From an uncultured Opitutaceae bacterium (GTDB lineage Bacteria; Verrucomicrobiota; Verrucomicrobiia; Opitutales; Opitutaceae), in NCBI GenBank assembly GCA_937889545.1, contig CALAOT010000004.1, positions 40,129 to 104,128 of the forward strand: a DNA stretch of 64,000 nucleotides, read 5' to 3'. Within the stretch, counting starts at the first letter, position 1, and each line of letters begins with the position of its first letter. Under the pieces are notes generated by a model. The model was given only the letters and a program-made list of their open reading frames with translations, was not told the DNA's origin and made no database searches. Positions 17,370 through 25,887 of this stretch are shown here, one piece after another. The translations under genes were made by a program, and so were the position numbers.

Positions 17370-19100
17370 CTAGTCCATGCCCTCGACCGCGAATATCTCG
17401 ACGGGCTCGTCGCGGCCCCTCACCGGCGCCGCGCCCAGCGGGCGCACCCTGTATTGTCCGCGCGCGACCCTGAGCGTCGCGGCGCTCACCAGGATATCGG
17501 CCCGATACTGGGACATCCGCGTCAGGTCCTGGAGGCGCGCCGCCACGTTGACCCCGTCCCCGAGGACCGAATAGTTGAGCCGGCGGGACGATCCGATGTT
17601 TCCCGCTATGACTCTCGCCGTGTTTATCCCGATGCCGAAGGCCAGCTTGGTGCCACCCTCGGTCGCGAGCTCGGCGTTCAGGCGGGCGAGGGCGGATTTC
17701 ATCTCCAGGGCGGCGAGGATGGCGTTGTCCGCGTGGTTCGGGAGGGCCACCGGCGCCCCGAAGAGCGCCATGATCGCGTCGCCCATGTACTTGTCCACGA
17801 CGCCGAGGTAGATCTCCACGATCACGCTCATCCGGTCGAAATACCTGTTGAGCAGGGCGAGGACCTCGCGGGGGGGGATCGACTCGCTCAGCCGCGTGAA
17901 ACTCCTGATGTCCACGAACAGGACCGTGACCTCGAGTTCCTCGCCTCCGAGGGCGCCGCCGCCGCTGACCAGCTGCGCGGCGATCTCGGGGGAAAGGTTC
18001 TTGTCGAGCAGGTCGCGGATCTGGTCCCGCTCGGCAAGGCCCTCGCTCATCCGGTTGAACGAGGTCGCAAGCTGGCCGATCTCGTCCTCGCGGTCGAGGT
18101 TCAGGCGGATGTTGTAGTTGCCGCGTGCGACGACCTGCGTGTGCGCGGCCAGTTCGCGCAGCGGCTCGCTCAGGTTCCGCGCGAACCGGACGGCGAGCAG
18201 GGCGGCCACCGCCAGTAGGACCAAGGAGAGGTACCTGAGGAAGCGCTCCAGTTCGAGGTCGGGCGCGAGCTCGGCCTCGAGCGACCGCTGCATGGCGATT
18301 GCGGCGTAGCCCGGGGTTATGAGCGGGACGGGCCAATACACGGTCACATACGAGTTGCCGGCCACCCTGACGGTCCGATCGGCCTCCTCGGGGGAGGACG
18401 GCGCGGCCATTTTCGCCTCGGCCGCCGGCAATGAGGACTCGATCGGCATCATGGCATCGGACCTGCCAAAGAAGACTGTGACCTCGACGCGCGCGTCCGC
18501 CTTGAGTTCCATCACGAACCTGTGGTCGACGGGAATGGCGAGCCCGATCCAGGCGCCGGTCTCGGGCACCCGCGCGTGCGTGGGCACCACGAGCAGCGCG
18601 TACAGCTTGCCGTTTCCTCGGTCGTCCGGAAGGTGCGCAAAGGCCTGGTCGCGCGCCTCGCCGGAGATCGACGCGTTCTTCACGAGCTCCTGGAAGGGGC
18701 GTAGCGCCGCTCTGGGCAGGGCGCCCCCCGTGTCCCCGATCCTGGATCCGCCGGGTGAGAGCAGCACCATGAAGGGGACGTTCATCCGGGCACTGTAGGT
18801 ATTCAGGGCCGATCGGGCCGCGGCGGGATCGGGCCTGTCCCCCAGGAAGAGCTGCTGAAAGGCGTCATCGCGCGACATCATGACGGCGCGGTTCCAGAGT
18901 TCGTCCAGCTTGGCGTCCGTGCGGTGCTTGAAGAGCAGCGCCCCCTGTTCGAGGCCCTCGTCGATGCGCCTGGCCGCGCTCTTGCGGTTCTCCCTGACCA
19001 CGAAGATGTAGTTTGCGCACTGGGCGAGCGCGACAAGCCCGACAATCAGGAGCAGCAGACGGCTGCTGAAGCGCCTGAACCTGGGGAATCTGGAGCTCAT
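17370..19100 (-). CDS. Membrane-bound adenylate cyclase (class III) with sensor and HAMP domains
   Basis: A 576-residue signalling protein. A membrane segment at about 13-33 and a second at about 285-305 enclose a periplasmic sensor of about 250 residues. A HAMP linker follows, then a class III cyclase domain from about 385 to 560. Metal-binding aspartates are in LFVDIRSFT and YMGDAIMALFG; the Lys of DKYMGD and the Asp of SVLGDGVNVAARL fit ATP specificity, so the product should be cAMP. ATG 19100 is preferred over an upstream TTG at 19109. It is divergent from a peptide exporter carrying two cyclic-nucleotide-binding domains, so the two probably act together (inference). Confidence 0.92.
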   Translation of the reverse strand: MSSRFPRFRRFSSRLLLLIVGLVALAQCANYIFVVRENRKSAARRIDEGLEQGALLFKHRTDAKLDELWNRAVMMSRDDAFQQLFLGDRPDPAAARSALNTYSARMNVPFMVLLSPGGSRIGDTGGALPRAALRPFQELVKNASISGEARDQAFAHLPDDRGNGKLYALLVVPTHARVPETGAWIGLAIPVDHRFVMELKADARVEVTVFFGRSDAMMPIESSLPAAEAKMAAPSSPEEADRTVRVAGNSYVTVYWPVPLITPGYAAIAMQRSLEAELAPDLELERFLRYLSLVLLAVAALLAVRFARNLSEPLRELAAHTQVVARGNYNIRLNLDREDEIGQLATSFNRMSEGLAERDQIRDLLDKNLSPEIAAQLVSGGGALGGEELEVTVLFVDIRSFTRLSESIPPREVLALLNRYFDRMSVIVEIYLGVVDKYMGDAIMALFGAPVALPNHADNAILAALEMKSALARLNAELATEGGTKLAFGIGINTARVIAGNIGSSRRLNYSVLGDGVNVAARLQDLTRMSQYRADILVSAATLRVARGQYRVRPLGAAPVRGRDEPVEIFAVEGMD

Positions 19101-19504
19101 GGGGCCCAAGGTCTCGCCCTCACCTCCATCCGGCGCCCCGCGCAGCGGCCCCCGGGGTCGGCGCTCCCGCCGGAACTGCCGTGGCTGCGCGGAGGGCGGT
19201 TGTTGGGTGGCGTTTCATCGGGGAGGCGTGGTTCAGAACTGGTGCACGAAGCTCGCGCTGACAAGGTCGTTCACATCCGGGCCTCCTCGGGCCTGCGCAG
19301 TCTCGTCCCGGCGGATTGCATGGCCTCGACTTTCAGGCGCGCAGCTTGCGGATGGAGAGGGCCCGTTTGGGAGACAAGCCTGCGCAAGGTCCGGCCGCCC
19401 GGCGTTTCGGCCGCGCCTCCAGGTCCGCGGTGCCGGCCACCTCGCGCCGGCTGGGCCTCAACAGGATTGCCCTTGCCCGTGTTTTTATCGGCAATAGCGC
19501 CCCG
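19101..19504. other. Intergenic region between divergent cyclase and exporter genes
   Basis: About 400 bases without a supported gene. It should hold the promoters of both the adenylate cyclase and the exporter, but no convincing -35/-10 pair, operator or RNA structure can be picked out. The sequence is as GC-rich as its neighbours. Confidence 0.5.
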
Positions 19505-22500
19505 ATGGCAACGGACGACACCGACGAACTCCTGCGCGGCTCCGCGTTTCTGAAGTTTGTCCCGGAAGGGCACCGGGCGGGGCTGTGCGGGATGTTCCGG
19601 AAGGAGCGCTTCGAATTCGGGGACCTGATCGTCCGGGAAGGCGATGCGGCGGACGCCTTTTTCTTCCTGGCGTCGGGGCGGGCCCGGGTGGTCAAGACGA
19701 ACGACAGGGGAGAGGAGCTGGTCCTGGCCTCGCTGCGGCCGGGTTCCGAGTTCGGCGATGCCGCGCTCCTCGAAGGGGGCGTGCGCACGGCCTCCGTCCG
19801 GTGCAGCACCTCGGTTGAGGTCCTGAGGCTGGGGCGCGACGACTTCCTGGAGATGCTTGGGCGCCATCCGGAACTGAGGAACTACCTGGAGATGACGGCG
19901 CGCTTCCGGGCCATGCACAGTTTCCTTTACGAGTTCAGCAACTTCGGGCGCCTCTCCGCGCCGGCCTTCAGGGACCTGATCGAGAACCTGTCGCGCGTCA
20001 GCTTCCCGAAGGGCCAGTTGATCCTGCGCGAGGGCGAGCCCGCCGGACCGATGTACATCGTCCTGGCTGGGCGCGTGCGGATATTCACCTCCAAGGGCGG
20101 CCGGGTGAAGAACCTGGCCTTCTGCCGCGAGGGAGACTTCTTCGGCGAGCTCTCGCTGCTCACCGGCTCGCCGCGGGCGGCGTCGGCCGAGGCCTCGGCG
20201 GACACGCAGCTGTTCGCGCTGAAGCCTGAGGCGGTCCACGACCTGAGGCGGAGGTATCCGGACTTCTCGAAGCTGCTGGAGGAGCGGGTGGCGCAGTACA
20301 ACAAGGACGCCGAGGCGCGCGTCCCGCTGGATTTTTCGATCGAGTCGCTTCCCGCGGAGGCGGGCGCCGCCGGCCCCGGGGATTCCGGGCCGGATCTGGC
20401 GGAGACCGCGCCGTCCGCCGAGGACGAGGACCCCTTTGCCGACGAGAAGGGTCTTTTCGCAAAGAGAAAGGGGCGGATCAGGAGCATTCCGTTTGTGCAG
20501 CAGATCGACGCGATGGACTGCGGGGCGGCGAGCCTCGCCATGGTATGCCGTCATTTCGGCCGGGACGTCAGCCTGTCGCTCATCCGGCGGCTCTGCCACG
20601 TCTCGCAGGATGGAACGAGCCTCAAGGCCATCTGCCATGCCGCGACCGAATTGGGCCTGGCCGCGCGTTCCGTCAAGGCGTCGCTGCGCAATCTTCCGGT
20701 CATGCCCCTGCCCGCGATCGTGCATTGGGAGGGGAACCACTGGATGGTGCTGTTCGATGTCGGCCGGTCCCATGTGCGGGTGGTTGATCCAGGGAGGGGC
20801 CCCCGCAGGATCCCCCTTCGCGAATTCGAGGAGAAATGGTCGGGCTACGCGGCCCTGTTCGACTACACGATCGCCTTCGAGAATGCGCCGCTAAACCGGC
20901 CGAGCCTGGCGTGGCTGGCGCCTTTTCTCCGCAGGTTCCGCTCCGTCCTGGTCCCGGCCGTCCTTCTTGCGGGGGTGATCAGCTTCCTCCAGCTGCTTTT
21001 CCCCATCTTCACCCAGACCGTCGTGGACAAGGTGATCGTCGAGCACGACCTCGGGCTGCTCAACATGATCATGGTCGGGTTGGGCGCGTCCCTGGTGTTT
21101 TTCCAGCTGGCCAATCTCGCGCAGCAGTACCTGCTCGGCTTCGCGGCCCTGCGGATCGACGCGGCCCTGCTCGATTACCTGACCCGCAGGCTGCTCTCGC
21201 TGCCGATGTCCTATTTCGCGAGCCACCGCACAGGCGACATCCAGCGGCGGCTGGATGGGGCGCGGCAGATCCGACAGTTTTTCGTGCAGCACGGCATCGG
21301 CGGCCTCCTGGCCCTTGTCCAGCTGCTGGGATCCGTGGTCCTGATGGCGGTCTACAGCCCCAAGCTCACGGCAATATTCCTCTCCACCACTCCGCTCTAC
21401 GCCGTCCTGATGGCCTTCTCCGCGAAGGTGCTGAGGCCGCTCTTCTCCGACATCGAGCAAAGCCAGGGGAAATACAACTCGCACCAGATAGACGCGATCA
21501 AGGGGATCGAGGCGGTCAAGGCGGCGTCGGCCGAGATAGCCTTTCGCGGGGCGATCCTGGGCGAGTTCCTCGCCGTCGCGAAGAAGCTGTTCCGGAGCAA
21601 TTTCATCGTGATGTCCTATGACAGCGTCCTGCAGACCATCGGCCTGATCTCGACCGGGCTGTTCCTGTGGTTCGGAGCCCATAGCGTGATCGAGGGCCAG
21701 CTTACGGTCGGCGGCTTTGTCGCCTTCAGCTCCCTCACGGCCATGGCCTACGCCGCGATACTCCGGGCGCTTGGCACATGGGACAGCCTTCAGATGGCGT
21801 CGGTGCTCCTGAACCGGCTCAACGAGATCTTCGACGAGGAGCCGGAGCAGGGCAGCGACCGGTCCCGGCTCATTCCCGTGCCCAGCCTGGAAGGGCGCAT
21901 CGAGCTGAGGAACATCGGCTTCAGGTACGGCGGCCCGGAGGCGCCGGCCATCCTGAAGGGCGTCTCCTTCGACATCGCCCCGGGCCAGATGGTCGCGGTC
22001 GTCGGCCGGAGCGGAAGCGGCAAGACGACGCTGATCAAGCTGCTGGCCGGCCTGATGGAGGCGACCGAGGGAAGCATCCACGTCGACCATCTCGACATCA
22101 AGACCGTGAACTATCGCGACCTGAGGCGCCAGATCGGCATGGTCCTGCAGGAGAACCACCTGTTCGACGCCACGATCGCCAGCAACATCGCCTTCGGGGA
22201 CAGCGAGCCCAACTTCGACCGCGTGCTCTGGTCGGCGCAGGTCGCGAACGCCCACGATTTCATCATGCGGCTGCCGATGGGCTACGAGACCCGCATCGGC
22301 GAGTCCGGACTGGCCCTCTCGGGCGGGCAGAAGCAGCGGATCGCGATCGCCCGCGCGGTATACAACGACCCGCCTATTCTGATCTTCGACGAGGCAACGA
22401 GCGCGCTCGACACGGAATCGGAGCGCACCATCCAGGAGAACATGGGCCGGCTGATGTCCGGCCGCACGTGCATCGTCATCGCTCACCGGCTGAGCACGAT

Positions 22501-22624
22501 CCGCGAGGCGAATGCGATCATCGTTCTCGAAAAGGGCGAGATCGCCGAGACCGGGACCCACGACGAGCTCATGGCCAGGCGCGGGCTCTATTTCTACCTC
22601 TCCAGCCAGCAGCTGGGAATCTAG
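19505..22624 (+). CDS. C39-peptidase ABC exporter with two N-terminal cyclic-nucleotide-binding domains
   Basis: A 1039-residue inner-membrane protein, far longer than the usual 700-residue peptidase-containing exporter. Two cyclic-nucleotide-binding domains come first: about 10-125 (GSEFGDAALLEGGVRTASV) and about 150-265 (GDFFGELSLLTGSPRAASA). A C39 peptidase follows, with catalytic Cys339 in QIDAMDCGAASLAM, His412 in GNHWMVLF and Asp428 in VVDPGRG. The membrane domain spans about 470-760. The ATPase has Walker A GRSGSGKTTL near 834, signature LSGGQKQR near 938 and Walker B ILIFDEATSALD. C39 peptidases cut leaders after Gly-Gly while the ABC part exports the product. The general layout resembles cyanobacterial HetC. 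A HlyD partner follows 3 bases later, and four Gly-Gly peptides lie nearby. Confidence 0.95.
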   Translation: MATDDTDELLRGSAFLKFVPEGHRAGLCGMFRKERFEFGDLIVREGDAADAFFFLASGRARVVKTNDRGEELVLASLRPGSEFGDAALLEGGVRTASVRCSTSVEVLRLGRDDFLEMLGRHPELRNYLEMTARFRAMHSFLYEFSNFGRLSAPAFRDLIENLSRVSFPKGQLILREGEPAGPMYIVLAGRVRIFTSKGGRVKNLAFCREGDFFGELSLLTGSPRAASAEASADTQLFALKPEAVHDLRRRYPDFSKLLEERVAQYNKDAEARVPLDFSIESLPAEAGAAGPGDSGPDLAETAPSAEDEDPFADEKGLFAKRKGRIRSIPFVQQIDAMDCGAASLAMVCRHFGRDVSLSLIRRLCHVSQDGTSLKAICHAATELGLAARSVKASLRNLPVMPLPAIVHWEGNHWMVLFDVGRSHVRVVDPGRGPRRIPLREFEEKWSGYAALFDYTIAFENAPLNRPSLAWLAPFLRRFRSVLVPAVLLAGVISFLQLLFPIFTQTVVDKVIVEHDLGLLNMIMVGLGASLVFFQLANLAQQYLLGFAALRIDAALLDYLTRRLLSLPMSYFASHRTGDIQRRLDGARQIRQFFVQHGIGGLLALVQLLGSVVLMAVYSPKLTAIFLSTTPLYAVLMAFSAKVLRPLFSDIEQSQGKYNSHQIDAIKGIEAVKAASAEIAFRGAILGEFLAVAKKLFRSNFIVMSYDSVLQTIGLISTGLFLWFGAHSVIEGQLTVGGFVAFSSLTAMAYAAILRALGTWDSLQMASVLLNRLNEIFDEEPEQGSDRSRLIPVPSLEGRIELRNIGFRYGGPEAPAILKGVSFDIAPGQMVAVVGRSGSGKTTLIKLLAGLMEATEGSIHVDHLDIKTVNYRDLRRQIGMVLQENHLFDATIASNIAFGDSEPNFDRVLWSAQVANAHDFIMRLPMGYETRIGESGLALSGGQKQRIAIARAVYNDPPILIFDEATSALDTESERTIQENMGRLMSGRTCIVIAHRLSTIREANAIIVLEKGEIAETGTHDELMARRGLYFYLSSQQLGI

Positions 22625-22627
22625 CCC

Positions 22628-23833
22628 ATGGCGATGACACCGAACGCAAGGCGAGCCGACCGGGATGCGCTGGACAGCGAGTCGGCGATGCTGCCGCAGG
22701 ACCCCCCGCACTGGGTTGTCCGGGGCACGGCCTGGCTTATCATAGCCCTGTTCGCGACTGCGCTGCTGGCCGCCGTTCTCGTCCATGTGCCGGAGACGTT
22801 CCGCTGCCCGTGCATCCTTGTTCCGGAAGGAGGCGCCGACCCGATCCAGTCGCCGCGCCTCGCGGAGATCCGCCAGGTCCGCGCCGGCGAGGGCCGTGAG
22901 GTCGCGGCGGGAGACGTGCTCTTTGTCCTGAGCTCCGAGGACGTCGGCGACCGCGACACCCAGGCGCGCACGCTGGAGGAGGACCTGGCATCGCGGAAAA
23001 GGAACATGAAGCAGGCCGAGGCAACCGATGCCGCGGACCTCGAGATCAAGGACCACGAGATCGCCCAGGCCGACGAGGAGGTGCGATTCCGAGAAACCTC
23101 CGTTGGCGTCGAGCGCGACCTGGCGGCCCGGTATGAGAAGCTCTCGAAGATCGGGGTCTACTCGGAGACGGACCTGGTCTTGCGCCGGCTCGAGCTCGCG
23201 GGAGCCGAGAAGGACCTCAGTGTCGCCTCGCGAACCCGCCAGCAGGTCATCCTGCAGCGCCAGCAGATGGCGGCAGAGCAGGCCCGGCAGCGTTCCGACC
23301 AGCATGCGGAGATCGAGAAGCTCGAGATCCGCCTGGGCGCCCTGAAGCGCGAGCTCGAGGACTCCCACCAGAACTTGATCTCCGTGCGCGCGCCCTATGA
23401 CGCCGTGGTCATCTCGCTGGCCGCGAACAATCCGGGAAGCGTGGTGCAGAGGGGCCAGGAGCTGTGCCAGCTCGCCCGCGCGGACGGGGGGCTGAGACTG
23501 CACCTGCTGCTGGCCGAGCCGGGGCTTGCCCGGATCGCGGTGGGCCAGCGCGTGAGATTCTTCGCCGATGCCTTCCCCTATCAGCGCTACGGCACCATAT
23601 CCGGGACCCTTTCATGGATCAGCCCTTCGGCCGTCTCATCGCGCGAGGGCAAACAGTTTGTCGCCCTGGCGACGCTCGACCGGAAAGCCTTTCAGGTCGG
23701 CGGGCAGGCCCGGCCGCTGCGCGTCGGGATGGGCGGCGAGGCGCGGATCGTGGTCGGCAGCCGGACGCTGATCGAATTCGTCCTGGAGCCGATCCGCCAG
23801 CTGCGGGAGAATCTCGGCCGTCCCACCCTCTGA
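22628..23833 (+). CDS. HlyD-type membrane fusion protein of the peptide exporter
   Basis: A 401-residue periplasmic adaptor. After a short cytoplasmic tail (HWVVRGTAWL) comes one membrane helix at about 35-56, then a lipoyl/barrel-sandwich half (PIQSPRLAEIRQVRAGEGREVAAGDVLF), a long charged coiled coil (about 110-240) and the second half (LISVRAPYDAVVISLAANNPGSVVQRG given in part). Such proteins bridge an inner-membrane ABC exporter and an outer-membrane channel. It starts 3 bases after the exporter stop, so the two are surely one operon. No TolC-like gene is beside it; the only one in the window belongs to the Cus operon. Confidence 0.9.
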   Translation: MAMTPNARRADRDALDSESAMLPQDPPHWVVRGTAWLIIALFATALLAAVLVHVPETFRCPCILVPEGGADPIQSPRLAEIRQVRAGEGREVAAGDVLFVLSSEDVGDRDTQARTLEEDLASRKRNMKQAEATDAADLEIKDHEIAQADEEVRFRETSVGVERDLAARYEKLSKIGVYSETDLVLRRLELAGAEKDLSVASRTRQQVILQRQQMAAEQARQRSDQHAEIEKLEIRLGALKRELEDSHQNLISVRAPYDAVVISLAANNPGSVVQRGQELCQLARADGGLRLHLLLAEPGLARIAVGQRVRFFADAFPYQRYGTISGTLSWISPSAVSSREGKQFVALATLDRKAFQVGGQARPLRVGMGGEARIVVGSRTLIEFVLEPIRQLRENLGRPTL

Positions 23834-23837
23834 CGTG

Positions 23838-25052
23838 TCACGCGCGGGTTGAGGGGGGCAGAAGGTTGATGATGCCGAGGTGGTAAAGAAGGTAGAGCTG
23901 CTTCCGCAGCTCGGGGAACGGAACCGAGAGCGGGATCCTGCGCAGCACGCCTCCCATCGAGCGGCCGCCGTCGCCGCGGCGCAGGAGTTCAAGCTCCCAT
24001 TCCGGCATGCGCCACGCCATCGAGAGGTTGAGCGCGCGGCTTGCGATCGTGAGCCTTCTGAGCCGGTCGAGCACCCTTTTCCCCGGCTTCGGGAGCCCGA
24101 TCCTGTAGAGGCGGGTGGGCACTATCCTCCATTTCAGCAGCTGGCCGCGGCGTTCCCAGGGGGGGGTCGCCTCCGCCTTCTTGGAGAAGAGCAGGCGGTG
24201 GAACTGTGAGGGGCTGAGCCGCTCCAGGAAATCGACGACCTGCGCGCGAGATCTTGGGATCAACAGAGGATGCAGGTCGTTTTCGGCAATCCGCCGGAAC
24301 AACCTTATCGAGGACCAATTCCCGCGAAGGTTGAGCCCGGCCCGCCGGCCGTGGCGCACCCACTGCGACAGCGTCAGGCTCTGGTTCAGCGGCCCGAACA
24401 CGTCGCTGGACAGAAACTCCGGCTCATGGCCCGAGACCCGCGGGAGGCCGTCAACCGTGACCACGGTGTCGCACAGCTTCAGCACGCTGCGCAGGCGCGG
24501 GGAGTCCTGAAATGCATTCATGTCATATCCAAATGCCGGCAACGCCTGCCTGAGCCGCGTGTTGACGTGCCTCGACCCGTTTACGGCAAGGTAAAGGGCG
24601 CCGTCGGCCTTGAGGCAGCGGCCAAAGTTTCTCATGACCCGTGCGGTCCGGGGGATGTAGGAAAGCACGCCGTGGCAGATGATGAGGTCGAAGCCGCCGC
24701 CAACCTTCGCAGGAAGGCGCGGATCAGTCAGGTCTGCCGCGACAAAGCGGATGTCGCGCATCTCTTTGGCGCGCCGTTGCAGGCGCCTGGCGACCGCAAT
24801 GGAGCGGGTGCTGAAATCGACCGCGACTATTTCGGCGTCGGGCAGCCTGCGACGCAGATTGAAAGCCTCGGTCCCGTCCCCGCATCCGGCCACGAGCACC
24901 CGGGCCGGCGCCGTGTTTCGGGCCTCGGTCCGCCCGATCGCACCGACCCACTCGAGGACGAGGGTCCACGAGCGCCGCTTCAGCGCCTTGTTGTTGCCAA
25001 ACGGATACGGACGCCGGTCGTAGGTTTGGCGGACTTGGTCGGCGATCTTCAT
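23838..25052 (-). CDS. Class I SAM-dependent methyltransferase with long C-terminal extension
   Basis: A 404-residue cytoplasmic protein. The N-terminal part has YDRRPYPFG, then the SAM-binding motif VLVAGCGDGTEAFNL, an acidic end of strand 2 in EIVAVDFSTRSIAVARR, ADLTDPRLP, and FDLIICHGVLSYIPR, all of the class I methyltransferase fold (about 50-200). The remaining 200 residues are not recognised. The gene is convergent with the HlyD gene (4 bases between stops) and divergent from the precursor peptide array. The target is unknown; it could modify the small peptides or be unrelated. Confidence 0.82.
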   Translation of the reverse strand: MKIADQVRQTYDRRPYPFGNNKALKRRSWTLVLEWVGAIGRTEARNTAPARVLVAGCGDGTEAFNLRRRLPDAEIVAVDFSTRSIAVARRLQRRAKEMRDIRFVAADLTDPRLPAKVGGGFDLIICHGVLSYIPRTARVMRNFGRCLKADGALYLAVNGSRHVNTRLRQALPAFGYDMNAFQDSPRLRSVLKLCDTVVTVDGLPRVSGHEPEFLSSDVFGPLNQSLTLSQWVRHGRRAGLNLRGNWSSIRLFRRIAENDLHPLLIPRSRAQVVDFLERLSPSQFHRLLFSKKAEATPPWERRGQLLKWRIVPTRLYRIGLPKPGKRVLDRLRRLTIASRALNLSMAWRMPEWELELLRRGDGGRSMGGVLRRIPLSVPFPELRKQLYLLYHLGIINLLPPSTRA

Positions 25053-25153
25053 TCCGATAAAATGGCGGGATTTACGCGATCGAGGCGGGGTTTTCAGATA
25101 CAGGCGGCCATGGAGATCTTAAATCATCGTGTAATCTATTATTTAGTAATTGA

Positions 25154-25168
25154 TTGTGATAATCACAA
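25154..25168. promoter_or_regulatory. Perfect 7-1-7 inverted repeat in the AT-rich region before the peptide array
   Basis: TTGTGAT-A-ATCACAA is a perfect palindrome in the only strongly AT-rich stretch of this part of the window (about 25115-25320), between the divergent methyltransferase and the first precursor gene. It resembles the TGTGA/TCACA half sites bound by CRP/FNR-type regulators, but the gap between half sites is 3 bases, not the usual 6 or so, so it is not a standard CRP box. An operator role is inferred from the position alone. Confidence 0.4.
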
Positions 25169-25319
25169 ACCATTGGCATAAATGTATTGACCGTCCTAAT
25201 GGATATCATGAGAGAATCTGGCCAACGAAGCTCTCCACCTTATTAGTCCTGCGATTGCCAAACAGCTAATCAAAAAGTGGGCGCACAACCAAGAACGTCA
25301 CAACCCCATACTTAATAAC

Positions 25320-25457
25320 ATGGCTTCCCCAAAGAAAAAAGCTACCGCAAGAACCGCTGTCAAATTCAGGGATCTCAAGTCGAAGAAGAACCCCAAGGGT
25401 GGGATTAGTGGAGGGGATACCCCTACTGAAAGCCTCAAGTGGAAAAGGCTTGAATGA
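25320..25457 (+). CDS. Double-glycine precursor peptide 1
   Basis: A 45-residue peptide. Residues 1-28 are the shared leader: MASPKKKATARTAVKFRDLK then SKKNPKGG. The predicted released part is ISGGDTPTESLKWKRLE (17 residues), basic and without Cys. The leader is Lys-rich with F-[KR]-D-L-[KN]-S and ends P-K-G-G, the expected cut site of a C39 peptidase, though it lacks the usual E/L-rich double-glycine leader pattern. The ATG is preceded by the block CAAGAACGTCACAA and TAAC found before all four copies; no clear Shine-Dalgarno is seen. First of four tandem copies, start-to-start distances 285, 283 and 312 bases. Confidence 0.85.
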   Translation: MASPKKKATARTAVKFRDLKSKKNPKGGISGGDTPTESLKWKRLE

Positions 25458-25470
25458 TTGGCAGTAGAAC

Positions 25471-25520
25471 TCCCTTGCGGCCGGGGATCGCGCGGCTTTC
25501 GCCTCCAAAATCACGCGGAA
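25471..25520 (+). pseudogene. Decayed copy of the 5' end of the parvulin-like gene (relic 1)
   Basis: After precursor 1, the DNA reads A-G-D-R-A-A-F-A-S-K-I-T, matching T-G-D-C-A-A-F-A-F-R-G-T at the start of the gene at 26332. The match is short and followed by a stop, so it is not functional. It shows that the duplicated unit included the beginning of the next gene. Confidence 0.5.
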
Positions 25521-25604
25521 CTCCCCGCAGCGCTGATCCCCAAATCGCCAAGTTGCTATCGATAGGAAAGCGCTCAACCCAAAACGTCAGAACCCAAGAA
25601 TAAC

Positions 25605-25736
25605 ATGGCTTCCACAAAGAAAAAGGCTACGGCCAAGTCCCGTGTCAGTTTCAAGGATCTCAAGTCGAAGAAGGACCCCAAGGGTGGGTGCGCTTCGGGG
25701 CAGCACCTCCCTTCAATGATAAAGTTCGGCGGATAA
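25605..25736 (+). CDS. Double-glycine precursor peptide 2
   Basis: A 43-residue peptide. The leader is MASTKKKATAKSRVSFKDLK then SKKDPKGG (28 residues), one or two residues different from copy 3. The predicted released part is CASGQHLPSMIKFGG (15 residues), with a Cys as first residue after the cut site and a terminal Gly-Gly. Leader DNA is almost identical to copy 3 while the tail DNA is unrelated, a sharp boundary exactly at the Gly-Gly codons. The upstream block AAAACGTCAGAACC is a variant of that before copy 1. Confidence 0.87.
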   Translation: MASTKKKATAKSRVSFKDLKSKKDPKGGCASGQHLPSMIKFGG

Positions 25737-25745
25737 GGAGTGGAG

Positions 25746-25851
25746 GGCCTCCGCACCTCGCCGGCCGAGGATTGCGCGGCCTTCGCTTTCAAAGCCACCA
25801 CGGGAACCCTCCTCCGAATCGGTTCCGCAGCCGCGTTTCGCGGATCAAGAA
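25746..25851 (+). pseudogene. Decayed copy of the 5' end of the parvulin-like gene (relic 2)
   Basis: This is the clearest relic. In one frame it reads R-T-S-P-A-E-D-C-A-A-F-A-F-K-A-T-T and later A-A-A-F-R-G-S-R, matching R-V-S-P-T-G-D-C-A-A-F-A-F-R-G-T-T and R-A-A-Q-F-R-G-E of the gene at 26332, over about 100 bases. The codon matching the GTG start is ACC here and a stop follows near 25860, so it is dead. It lies in the same frame as precursor 2, as the intact gene does with precursor 4. Confidence 0.65.
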
Positions 25852-25887
25852 AACACTAAGGACAAGAATATCACAACACCCACTAAC

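Noticed and set aside
19233..19330. Minus-strand reading ending N-D-L-V-S-A-S-F-V-H-Q-F then stop, like the last strand of an outer-membrane barrel.
   Set aside because: No barrel-like sequence precedes it and the frame has no start or domain; the aromatic ending may be chance.
25140..25230. Possible CRP site and sigma-70-like promoter (TTGACC and TATCAT) upstream of the array.
   Set aside because: The half-site spacing is wrong for CRP and the -35/-10 spacing is too short; only the palindrome itself is reported.
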